Positions 55,917-64,000 of a stretch of 64,000 nt of DNA are shown here, one piece after another. Source of the stretch: Pelagisphaera sp964404745. Lineage in GTDB: Bacteria > Verrucomicrobiota > Verrucomicrobiia > Opitutales > Opitutaceae. The stretch is taken from contig CAYOLG010000026.1 of the NCBI GenBank assembly GCA_964404745.1, forward strand, positions 4,356-68,355, read 5' to 3'. The notes under the pieces are model-generated. The model ran no database searches. It saw nothing but the letters and a program-made list of their open reading frames with translations, and was not told the origin of the DNA. Made by a program: the position numbers and the translations under genes. Within the stretch, counting starts at the first letter, position 1. Every line of letters starts with the position of its first letter.

Positions 55917-56990
55917 CTAGGGCCTTCTCGATATTTCGTTGTAAGCCTTCACCAAGTCATCCGCTTCTCTTTGAATCGTGAATGCCGACTCGATACGCTC
56001 TCGGGCCGATCGACCCATGGCTTCGAGTTGATCCGGATCTTTGGCCATTTCTAAAAAGCGGTCTCGGATATCGTTCGCACTACCGCAGTCCACTAAATAA
56101 CCATCTTTTCCGTCTCTAACTACCAATTCGAATCCTCCTGTTCGGCTGGCTATAACCGGGGCCCCGGAACTCATGGCTTCCAGGCAAGTCAACCCGAAGC
56201 CCTCTACTCGAGAAACGGATGCGACAATCGACATCGCTCCGTAAAGCGAAGGCAATTCGCTAAATTCAACTTCCCCCAGCCATACGAAACGCTCTGACAA
56301 GCCCGCCTTCTCGATTCGTCTCTTCAACGACTGTACGAACGGCTCATGCTTGGGCGTCGTTTTCCCGACTATCACAGCGGTGAACTCCTGATGGCGGGGC
56401 AATGCCTCAATCATCGCCTCGACAAACAGATCCACACCTTTCTGAGGGCGCACTCGGCCGAAGATTCCAATGCCTCTAGTTCCTGGCAACGCTAGTTGCT
56501 CCCAGGATTTCCTTTTGTCTTCAACGGTAGGATACGCTTCAATGTCAATCCCATGAGGAATAATGTAATCCGCAGGCCGATCCAAAAAACTTCCAGCCCG
56601 GTCAGAGGTGGTAATGATGGCATCCATACGATGATAAAGGAAGCGAGTGTATCCGCTATGCTTTCGTTGAGCCGTCGATGTAAAGACTAGTTTCAATTCC
56701 CTTCTGAATAGCTTCTTCAAGACCAAGCCCCAAAGCATCTCGATATTTCGACGGGCATGATATACTCGCATAGAGCCATCTTCTAGCGATTCTTGGGTAA
56801 TTCTCAGCAGTTCGCGAAAACGAACAACTGGAAGGTCGCCATCTACGAATGCGCTTCCCCAGATAACGAGTGGAATCGCTTTCATCTGATGGGGCAAGGT
56901 TTGCAGCATGGTGGATGTCACCCCAGAGAATCGCCGTCCCAAATTGGGGAGAATCAATCTAGGCAGTGGCTGTCCCTCAGTCTTCTGCAT
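55917..56990 (-). CDS. Glycosyltransferase family 4 protein
   Basis: A 357-residue retaining glycosyltransferase of the GT4 type. The C-terminal nucleotide-sugar half has GIFGRVRPQKGVDLFVEA, VWLGEVEFSELPSLYGAMSIVASVS and the ExxxxxxxE pattern EGFGLTCLEAMSSGAPVIAS. The N-terminal half has VYHARRNIEMLWGLVL, TSTAQRKHSGYTRFLYHRM and IIPHGIDIEAY. The HSGYTRFLYHRMD segment resembles LpcC-type core mannosyltransferases. Next to an MsbA-like exporter this suggests lipopolysaccharide core assembly, but the sugar donor is not known. Confidence 0.87.
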   Translation of the reverse strand: MQKTEGQPLPRLILPNLGRRFSGVTSTMLQTLPHQMKAIPLVIWGSAFVDGDLPVVRFRELLRITQESLEDGSMRVYHARRNIEMLWGLVLKKLFRRELKLVFTSTAQRKHSGYTRFLYHRMDAIITTSDRAGSFLDRPADYIIPHGIDIEAYPTVEDKRKSWEQLALPGTRGIGIFGRVRPQKGVDLFVEAMIEALPRHQEFTAVIVGKTTPKHEPFVQSLKRRIEKAGLSERFVWLGEVEFSELPSLYGAMSIVASVSRVEGFGLTCLEAMSSGAPVIASRTGGFELVVRDGKDGYLVDCGSANDIRDRFLEMAKDPDQLEAMGRSARERIESAFTIQREADDLVKAYNEISRRP

Positions 56991-57305
56991 CAGTCAATAG
57001 GGGAAGTATCAGTAGGATTTCCTCCGCGGCAAGTCACCTTTAGCAAAGCCTCGAATACAGTCAGGTTTATGCTATTGTCCACAATAGCTAACCAAACTAT
57101 TTGCATTCAGATTCAAGCGGCGGAAGAAGCTCGATGGTAGGGCTGCTCATCCTTAAGCAGCGGAACGAAACTATACCATCTTGACAACTCCATGATTTTC
57201 AATAAGCTAACGACTTGCTGCTATTTTGGGACAAACAGCCTTACCAGGCAAAAAGTGTTGTTCACGTCGAACATCGCTTTACGTTTCAGCCGTCCGATAC
57301 ATCAA
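56991..57305. other. Intergenic region, nothing recognised
   Basis: 315 bp between the glycosyltransferase start and the end of a decayed DUF1501 gene. No hairpin repeat, RNA or credible gene was seen. It should hold the glycosyltransferase promoter. Confidence 0.5.
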
Positions 57306-58313
57306 ACCATGATGTCATGCGCCACGCGTCCATGCACATCGGTAAGCCGGAAGTCGCGGCCCGCATAGCGATAAGTCAATTCCTCGTAGTTGACGCCCAG
57401 CAAATGCAAGATCGTGGCATGGAAATCGTGTACATGTACTGGATTCTCCTCCACCAGCATGCCCAGTTCGTCGCTGGAGCCATAGCCTCGATTCTTTGGA
57501 AATATCAAAAGTATCCATGGCCGCCTTTTGCATATTTTTAGCGGTTTCCATGAACTTAATTTGAGCCTCGAACTAGGGGCTATTGTCGAGCTTCTCCTTG
57601 TGCCAGACGTTGAGTTGCTGGGCGAGATCAACCTGCTTTCGCTGCTGGGCATCCCTCAATTTCGGGTTCTTGATATTGGCAAGCAGCTTTTCCACTCGCA
57701 TATCCTCGTTGATCACGCTGGTGGCATGGTATTCGGCGGGAGAGAAACCATTGCTCCAAAGCGCGGGGCCTACCACGATCTTGTTGCTTGGCCTGAGAAC
57801 GACATATCCAGGTGGGTTCTCGTTCGCAGAACCCAAAACGTAGAGAAGCCAGGAGCCTATCGATGGCCGCGTCGGCTGAATATAACCCGAGTGCGTTTGC
57901 AGCAAAGCCGGTTCGTGATTGGGAATATCCGTTTGCATGGACCTGATAATGCAGCAATCGTCGATTACTTTCGCCAAGTGCGGCAGGATTTCGGGTACTT
58001 CGATCCCACTATTGCCGTGTCTGGAAAATTTGAAAGGCGAGGGCATAAATACGCCCGCTTTATCCTCTCTATACAAATCGCCGGAGGGGTTTGGCCCTGA
58101 TACTTAAATAACGCCGGCTTGGGATCGAAGGTGTCGATATGCGAGGGTCCCCCATTCAGGAAGAGGAATATCACGCGTTTGGCTCTGGGGACAATCGGCG
58201 GCGTTCGACCAAGCGAGGATTTCGCGAAGGACTTGCCAACCCCTGGCATCGAAGCCAAGCCAACCATGCCCATTCCGGTGCCCATTCGCCGAGGCATCTC
58301 TCGGCGCGTGTAG
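57306..58313 (-). pseudogene. Broken DUF1501 gene (frameshifts and internal deletion)
   Basis: Family fragments appear in three frames. The Tat region TRREMPRRMG and FLNGGPSHIDTFDPKPAL are in one frame. After a shift near 58065-58090 a second frame reads SPFKFSRHGNSGIEVPEILPHLAKVIDD down to a stop at 57573. The family C-terminus GYGSSDELGMLVEENPVHVHDFHATILHLLGVNYEEL (in segments) is in another frame. About 160 family residues are missing between FDISKESR and SSDELG, near 57480. No start codon precedes the Tat region before an in-frame stop. It lies downstream of a broken PSD1 gene, the same order as the intact pair at 7.8-12.3 kb. Confidence 0.88.
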
Positions 58314-58372
58314 ATTAGCGATCAGAGATCAGGGTACGCCATTGACAATTTCGATTATCGTTTCTTGTAGGT

Positions 58373-59965
58373 TTAATCCAAATACATTAGCTCATTCGTA
58401 AGCGTAAGAGCTTGAGCGTAATCACCCCACTTTGATTCGCTGACCTCCGGCGAATCACCCAGATAGTCGAGAGCAAGGTCAACCTCTCTAGATTCTGCCG
58501 GTCGGCCGTAAAGTAACGCATATGTCCGCTGCACGCGGTTCTCTTGCGAACGATGCCCTTCAGGCAAGAGTCGTTCCGCTAGAGCTTGGGACCTTTGCCT
58601 CATGAACGGACTGTTCAAAACAAAAAGCTTTTGCATCGGCGTACTTGTTTCCGCCCGTTTTCCACTATGGACGTTTGGATCCGGGTAGTCAAAGAGAGCC
58701 AAGTAGCTATCCAATTGTTTTCGGCTAACGCGCCCGAGGACCGGTCTACGCCGATTTTCTGGACCGCTCAATTCCAGCGACAGTCCATCGCCTGGCTCCA
58801 GCTCCTCACTCGCGAATAATAGCGTGTCCCGCAGCATCTCCACGGTTAGCCGGTTTCGATTCATTCGGCCCAGCGACCGGTTCTCTGAATCGACAATTCT
58901 CCGAGCCAATTCCTGACTACCACTATCTCCAGACTCGAATCGATAGTCATCATCGCCGCTCAAAATTTGCAGAAAGCCCCGCGCAACCTGAGGACCTTTG
59001 CTTTCAACATCGCCTCTCAAAAATACATGGAGGTTTTGCGCGTCCCCATCCTCACGATATGTTGAGCATGCGGGCTAATCGTTTTGTCGTCCTGCTTTCT
59101 ATCCTCCGACTCATCACCCGCGATCGCCGAGTTCATTAGCTCGCCCATCGAATCTGGGACTTTATTGATCATCTTCGTACTCGCAAAAACACCCGCGAGC
59201 GAATAATATTCCTCGGTAGGAATCAGATCGTATTTGTGATCGTGACAACGGGCGCAGGCAACCGTCAGTCCCAGAAACGTTCTGATCGCGGTGTCGACAC
59301 GATCTTCCCACTCGTCTGCCTGTACGTCTAGGAGTTTCCGATTGTAATACTTTGGCCCCAGTCCGATGAATCCCAATGCCGGCAAATCATCAACCTACGG
59401 ATTGTCCACCTTATCCGCTGCCAGCTGTAACTCGACGAAGCGATCGTAAGGCATATCTCGATTAAGGGCATCGATAAGCCACTTTCGGTAGCGGTGGGCA
59501 TTGGGATAAAAACACTGGACATTGTTTCCTACTTGATGGGCTTGATCCTCGGCGTATCGCGCGGCGTTCATCCAAAGGCTCGCAAATCTTTCGCCGTAAG
59601 CCGGTGAATCGATCAATCGATCTACCAACATCTCGTATGCGTTCGGGCTGGAATCTTGCAAAAAACCATTCACCGCTTCCTGTGTTGGTGGCAGTCCTGT
59701 CAAAGCGTAGGAAACGCGTCTGATCAAGGTTCGTTTGCTCGCCTCTTCAGACGGCCTCAAGCCCTTCGATTCTAGCTTGGCCAAAACGAAGTAGTCTATT
59801 CGGTTCCGAGGCCAACCTACGTCGTCAACTGGTGGAAGGCCTTGCTATTGCCGCTTTTGAAAAGCCCAAAAAGACCCCGAGCTTCGTCCCAATCGATTCC
59901 ATTTTCAAGGGCGACATCTCGACCCGGTATCTCCGAAGGCGCCTTATCCGTCCCCCAAAGAGGTA
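58373..59965 (-). pseudogene. Broken PSD1 gene (DUF1549/DUF1553) with stops, frameshifts and deletions
   Basis: Reading from the high end: WDEARG, a shift, FWAFQKRQ, an in-frame TAG, then VGWPRNRIDYFVLAKLESKGL and the DUF1549 text RRVSYALTGLPPTQEAV. A second in-frame TAG at about 59395 splits DKVDNP from VDDLPALGFIGLGPKYYN. CARCHDHKYDLIPTEEYYSLAGVF follows, then a frameshift near 59020-59040 before ESKGPQVARGFLQIL. The DUF1553 core is cut: VDSENRSLG joins RMNRNRLTVEMLRDTL, so the MVNRVWGHHFG...HPELLDWL block of about 100 residues is gone. The N-terminal heme domain is not recognisable. Several independent lesions mean this is not sequencing error. Confidence 0.88.
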
Positions 59966-60211
59966 AAATGGATAAGCAGATTACTACCAAGGGAAACGGG
60001 GCTAGGAACCACGACTATACCTTTAGCAGGTTAGCCCATGAAAGGCTAGCTCAATTTAGACTGGCGAATGACAACGGATTCTGAGATAAACGCCCCCTCT
60101 TAGGCCTAGGTTGATTCAATTGGTTTTCCTTGAAACCAGGCCTGACCACTCAGCGTTACACTCAGAACTTTCGTCAGCCCGTCTAACCTACCTAACCCAC
60201 TCGTTGATTCT

Positions 60212-60730
60212 ATGAAAACCATGTTCCTATCCCGTCTGCCAATAAGGCTACTCCTCGCATTGGTCACCTGCGCTCTCGCTGGCTTGACATACACCGCCCA
60301 AGCTCAGCAGCTTTCCGAAGAGGAAAAGCAGAAACGGATCAAAATGCTTGAAAAGCAGGTCAATGATAACACCTACGCCTTCCTGGATAAGATGGGCGAT
60401 ATGGAGAAAGAGCAGATACAGGCGATTGGACCTCAACTGCAGCGCTTCTTCTACCAGCGCCAACTCATTCAAGCTAAAATGCAGGCGGCCCGCAAAGCTG
60501 CTGGAGACGATCCGCAAAAGCGACGGGCCGCGATGATGGGCATCCGCGAAGAAATGACAGCACTGTATGGCCAATTGAACAAGAGCGCCAAAGAGGCCCT
60601 AAGCAAGAAGGATTTAAAGCAATTCAACAAAGTTCTGAAAGAGGTCGCCCCCCAACCAGGACAAGGCGGTGGGCGTCCCGGCGGCAGTGGCCGCGGAGGC
60701 CCAAGTGGTGGCGGAGGTGGAGGCCGCTAG
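60212..60730 (+). CDS. Small secreted protein with helical core and Gly-rich tail
   Basis: 172 residues of unknown function. A signal peptide covers about 1-31 (RLLLALVTCALAGLTYTAQAQ). The mature part is strongly charged and predicted helical (LSEEEKQKRIKMLEKQVND, QLIQAKMQAARKAAG, KKDLKQFNKVLKEVAPQ). The last 25 residues are Gly/Arg/Pro-rich (PGGSGRGGPSGG and so on). The layout recalls small periplasmic helical proteins, but no family was identified. It lies alone between the broken PSD1 gene and the diheme cytochrome. Codon pattern is normal and coding is likely. Confidence 0.75.
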   Translation: MKTMFLSRLPIRLLLALVTCALAGLTYTAQAQQLSEEEKQKRIKMLEKQVNDNTYAFLDKMGDMEKEQIQAIGPQLQRFFYQRQLIQAKMQAARKAAGDDPQKRRAAMMGIREEMTALYGQLNKSAKEALSKKDLKQFNKVLKEVAPQPGQGGGRPGGSGRGGPSGGGGGGR

Positions 60731-61066
60731 CGCCGGTAAATACCTGTGAGCCGAATGCAGCCTTGAACGCGGGCGTTCTTGATTAGTTAGGCGTCACCGA
60801 CCGGCTAGCCGTCGAGGAAGCCCCAATTTCCTTATCGCAGCGGATAGAGCAATTGCGTTGCGACAGCACTTCCGGATCGCTCGAGTGGGCTTTGATTCCA
60901 CTCTGTTCGATGGAACCCCCATGGGAAATCATTTCCCCTTTTGTATTCGTCGCCTGAAACCTCAACGTGCGAATAGTTCTATCCTTCATATCTGTATTTG
61001 TTAATAAGATACAATTAGATTTCGCTCGCAAAAGACGATCCACCTTCAAATTCGCGTTAATCCTCC
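60731..61066. other. Intergenic region without a supported gene
   Basis: A 104-codon frame exists on the minus strand (60783-61097) but it resembles no family, has no credible ribosome site and overlaps the cytochrome start. No repeat was noticed. Confidence 0.45.
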
Positions 61067-62188
61067 ATGATACCCAAGCCTTTCTTTCGACGACCATGCA
61101 GAATCAATCCCCAAACTTTTCTTGGGCCGACTAAAAGCGGTTTCGGGGTAAGGCCTAAACCTCATGTCGCTATCTGTGTGGGGGCATTGATAGCTCTGGC
61201 TGGCCAGGCTCAATCAAAAGAAGAGGCCCTCCCCGATCATTTTGTTGAACTGGCCTGGGCCTATGCGATCGAGACAGAGCCAAATCCTCCCTTCGAGGAT
61301 CATGGCGGAACCTATGGTCTCCCCGGCACATCGAAGCGTTTCAATAGGGAACAGATCATCGGGGCCAAAGACGGCAAGAAATTCCAAACCGCTCCCGCCG
61401 ATTGGTTTCCACAGGACCATCCGGAAATGCCCGAAATCTATGCCTACGGGGATCCCGACAGAAAGATAATCGCCTGTGCCCTCTGCCATTACCCAAACGG
61501 CAAAGGCAAAGCGGAGAACGCTCCGCCCGCCGGTCAAAACAAGGACTATCTCGTTCAACAGCTTCTAGACTTTAAAAATGGCCTCAGAAAAAGCGCCGAG
61601 CCTCGCAAAACGAACTGTCAGCTGATGATCGACTGCGCTGTCGGCATGACAGAAGAGGAAATCGAGGCCGTCTCCGAATACATGGCTTCGATGGCGTGGA
61701 CGCAATGGATCCAGGTAGTCGAGACCGATACCGTACCTAAAACACGAATACGTGGAGGACTGCATATTCCACTGGAGGGCGGCGGAGCGAGTACCGAGCC
61801 AATTGGCAATCGGATCATCGAAACCCCAATCCATTCCTATCGCACCGAATTTCTCAGAGATCCACGAGCAGGCTTCATCGCCTACGTTCCGCCCAGTTCC
61901 ATAGAGAAAGGCAAAGAGCTCGTCCATTCAGGCGGGGGAGGAGTAACCCCGCAATGCGCGATATGCCACGGACCCTATCTCAATGGCATTGCCAACGTTC
62001 CCGGAATAGCCGCTCGCTCACCAAGCTACATGTCCCGACAATTGAATGACATGAAGCAGGGAGCCCGGAAAGGAACCATGTCCGCATTGATGGCCCCAGT
62101 TGTCCAAAATCTTACCTCCGAGGACATTCTCAATATTGTCGCCTACACGGCATCCCTTTCGGCTCCGCTTCCTGAGCACGAAAAATAG
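61067..62188 (+). CDS. Secreted diheme cytochrome c (c4-like)
   Basis: 373 residues with two heme-c sites, C137-ALC140-H141 and C297-AIC300-H301, in two cytochrome c-like halves. A hydrophobic stretch at about 33-50 (HVAICVGALIALAGQAQS) looks like a signal peptide after a long N-terminal extension, so an internal start closer to it is possible. The text CAICHGPYLNGIANVPGIAARSPSYMSRQLNDMKQGAR (in segments) is typical of cytochrome c553/c4 proteins, which carry electrons in the periplasm. It lies about 120 bp before a sulfatase on the same strand. Redox partner unknown. Confidence 0.87.
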   Translation: MIPKPFFRRPCRINPQTFLGPTKSGFGVRPKPHVAICVGALIALAGQAQSKEEALPDHFVELAWAYAIETEPNPPFEDHGGTYGLPGTSKRFNREQIIGAKDGKKFQTAPADWFPQDHPEMPEIYAYGDPDRKIIACALCHYPNGKGKAENAPPAGQNKDYLVQQLLDFKNGLRKSAEPRKTNCQLMIDCAVGMTEEEIEAVSEYMASMAWTQWIQVVETDTVPKTRIRGGLHIPLEGGGASTEPIGNRIIETPIHSYRTEFLRDPRAGFIAYVPPSSIEKGKELVHSGGGGVTPQCAICHGPYLNGIANVPGIAARSPSYMSRQLNDMKQGARKGTMSALMAPVVQNLTSEDILNIVAYTASLSAPLPEHEK

Positions 62189-62305
62189 GCCTTGCTTAAA
62201 TAAAGAGCTCCTTCGTTCTAAGCCTGATTGCCTCCTTAGGACCGAGCCAGCAACAATTCCGTCTTTCAATCATAAACCTACATCAGTAAAGCATCTATCC
62301 CACCC

Positions 62306-63871
62306 ATGAATTTTCCCATCCGATCGATTTTCTGGATTTGCGCCCTGGGTATAGCCGGCGCAGTCGCCAAAGAGCGGCCTAACATTCTCTTTATTTTCTC
62401 TGATGATCATGCCTATCAAGCAGTTAGCGCCTATGACGGTAGCCTAAACCAAACACCGCACATCGATCGCTTGGCGAAGGAAGGCATGCTGTTCGAGCGT
62501 TGCTACGTAACCAATTCCATTTGCGGTCCGCAACGGGCCTCCATTCAAACGGGCAAGTATTCCCACAAGAATGGATTCTTGAGGAACGGGAACAAATTCG
62601 ACGGGACTCAACAGACATTTCCCAAGCTGATGCAGAAAGCCGGTTATCAAACGGCCGTCATTGGCAAGTGGCACTTGGGCGAGCACATGGCTCCGCAGGG
62701 TTACGACTATTCCGAGGTCCTCATCGGCCAAGGCCCCTACTACAATCCCCCCATGCTGCGGGACGCGGATGGCGACGGGAAAAATCCTGAGCGCATCGAG
62801 CACGTAGGCTACACCAGCGGTATCATCTCCGATCTCACCCTCAAATGGCTTAAAGAAGGTCGCGATCCCGACAAGCCGTTCATGCTCATGACCCAGCACA
62901 AGGCCCCCCACCGAAACTGGCAACCGGGGCCCAAGTATCTCACCAAGTATGACGATCGGCATATGCCAGAGCCACCCACCCTGTTCGAGGATTATAGCCG
63001 CCGCCTCAAAGCCCACCGCGATCAAGCCATGCAGATCGATCGCGACCTCAATGCCAACGACCTCAAATTGGTGCCGCCAACCAATCTGACTCCTGAGCAG
63101 TTGAAGATGTGGACCAACGCCTACCGCGACAAGAATAGCGACTTCCTCGACGCCCGATTGGACGGCGTGCAGGAAACGCGCTGGAAATATCAGCGCTATA
63201 TTAAAGACTATTTGCGATCCATCGCTTCCGTTGACGATGCCGTGGGCGAACTTCTCGACTATCTGGATGAGTCCGGACTGGCGGAAAACACTATCGTGAT
63301 CTACACCTCCGACCAAGGCTTCTACTTGGGCGAGCACGGATGGTTCGACAAGCGTTGGATCTACGAGGAATCCCTAAAGACTCCGTTCCTAGTTCGCTGG
63401 CCGGGATCCGTTCAAGCGGGCAGCGTCAACGAGGACATCGTATCCCCAATCGATTTTGCCGCCACCTTCCTGGAAATCGCCGGGGCTAGTGTTCCTCGGG
63501 ATCTGGATGGAGCCAGCCTCGTTCCAGTTCTGAAAGGAAAAACCCCTCGAAACTGGAGAAAGACACACTATTATCATTATTATGAATACCCGGGCTGGCA
63601 TCTAGTTCGCCGACACTACGGAGTCGTTGATGGACGCTACAAGCTCATCCACTTCTACGAGGATGATGTCGATGAATGGGAGCTGATTGATTTAGTCGCG
63701 GATCCGCTAGAACAAGTGAATTTCTACGACCATCCAGACTACCGCGACATTCGACGGGAATTAAATAAGGAGCTAAACCAACTGCGGCGCAAATTCGACG
63801 TGCCTAAAAAGGACCCCGCAGCCTCTTTCGAAGTCGGCGATACGCCAGAGCGCTACCGCTTTTTCGAATAG
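62306..63871 (+). CDS. Secreted sulfatase, CGPQR active site
   Basis: A 521-residue Cys-type sulfatase with a short signal peptide (IRSIFWICALGIAGAVA). The metal motif is FSDDHAYQAVS (31-41) and the formylglycine motif is C73-GPQR followed by ASIQTGKYSHKNG. GKWHLGEHMAPQGYDY, TSDQGFYLGEHGWFDKRW and ESLKTPFLVRWPG resemble the GlcNAc-6-sulfatase-like S1_11 group. The C-terminal region ends NQLRRKFDVPKKDP, and the final DTPERYRFFE is unusual for the group but in frame. It is the fifth sulfatase in the window. Substrate not established. Confidence 0.9.
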   Translation: MNFPIRSIFWICALGIAGAVAKERPNILFIFSDDHAYQAVSAYDGSLNQTPHIDRLAKEGMLFERCYVTNSICGPQRASIQTGKYSHKNGFLRNGNKFDGTQQTFPKLMQKAGYQTAVIGKWHLGEHMAPQGYDYSEVLIGQGPYYNPPMLRDADGDGKNPERIEHVGYTSGIISDLTLKWLKEGRDPDKPFMLMTQHKAPHRNWQPGPKYLTKYDDRHMPEPPTLFEDYSRRLKAHRDQAMQIDRDLNANDLKLVPPTNLTPEQLKMWTNAYRDKNSDFLDARLDGVQETRWKYQRYIKDYLRSIASVDDAVGELLDYLDESGLAENTIVIYTSDQGFYLGEHGWFDKRWIYEESLKTPFLVRWPGSVQAGSVNEDIVSPIDFAATFLEIAGASVPRDLDGASLVPVLKGKTPRNWRKTHYYHYYEYPGWHLVRRHYGVVDGRYKLIHFYEDDVDEWELIDLVADPLEQVNFYDHPDYRDIRRELNKELNQLRRKFDVPKKDPAASFEVGDTPERYRFFE

Positions 63872-63909
63872 CGTGTGCTAGTTTCATGAAAACTCTTCGA
63901 AGACTAAAG

Positions 63910-63972
63910 GTAGGGAGGATCGTCTCGATCCTCCGAAACTCGAATGCGGAGGACCGAGACGGTCCTCCCTAC
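63910..63972. repeat. 63-bp GTAG/CTAC repeat, GGAGGATCG subfamily, copy 2
   Basis: Same length and layout as the copy at 13495, with a few substitutions. The similarity continues into the right flank (accgaagcaacagtcttcgc), which matches the flank of the first copy, so the repeated unit is longer than the hairpins. Confidence 0.8.
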
Positions 63973-64000
63973 CAAATTACCGAAGCAACAGTCTTCGCCA

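Noticed and set aside
60783..61097. 104-codon minus-strand frame
   Set aside because: No family resemblance, no ribosome site, overlaps the cytochrome start; treated as chance.

Overview
The window looks like a chromosome piece from a Verrucomicrobiota bacterium, most likely class Opitutia (Puniceicoccales/Pelagicoccus-like). The basis is a DUF1501 + PSD1 (DUF1549/DUF1553) gene pair with Tat/secretion signals, five Cys-type sulfatases, Tat-exported Gfo/Idh/MocA proteins, a Chlamydia-style GreA with a very long N-terminal extension, and few clear Shine-Dalgarno sequences. Planctomycetota share some of these families, so the class assignment is an inference. No rRNA, tRNA, CRISPR, prophage or transposase gene was recognised. 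A 100-N scaffold gap lies at 6183-6282.

Layout. 1-15 kb is an accessory sugar/sulfur region: a Tat-exported oxidoreductase (cut by the left edge), a sulfatase, D-galactonate dehydratase (dgoD), then a minus-strand run of SsuD-like flavin monooxygenase, YdhF-type aldo-keto reductase and an ACS-family MFS transporter. A DUF1501/PSD1 pair follows, facing a regulator made of an IclR effector domain and an AraC DNA-binding domain, and then a second sulfatase. 15.5-19.4 kb is the three-subunit glycolate oxidase operon glcDEF. 19.6-23.5 kb is the single-chain purL. 23.9-28.3 kb holds another Gfo/Idh/MocA gene and two sulfatases.

28.7-37.5 kb is the most distinctive part: a short cytochrome-like protein, two TIM-barrel sugar isomerase/epimerases, a PAS-AraC regulator, a RhaD-like aldolase/short-chain dehydrogenase fusion whose aldolase half has lost its zinc ligands, DhaK, DhaL and an LsrF thiolase. 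These could form a catabolic route in which a ketose or polyol is oxidised or isomerised, phosphorylated by DhaKL and cleaved by the LsrF-type enzyme. The substrate is unknown.

37.6-57 kb is mostly housekeeping: a membrane protein, an MFS exporter, RsmB, long GreA, an ArsR-methyltransferase, PTS enzyme I, ispE, pyrF, a methyltransferase, ispD, ispF, oligopeptide ABC genes (oppA, oppB, oppC without oppD/F), an MsbA-like exporter and a GT4 glycosyltransferase. 57.3-60 kb contains a second DUF1501/PSD1 pair broken by stops, frameshifts and internal deletions. The window ends with a Gly-rich secreted protein, a diheme cytochrome c and a fifth sulfatase.

Intergenic DNA is rich in hairpin repeats, many headed by GTAG and closed by CTAC. 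They resemble REP/BIME elements and fall into several subfamilies. Two longer loop-free palindromes (40 bp and 30 bp) and a 28-bp-arm inverted repeat between dhaK and dhaL also stand out.
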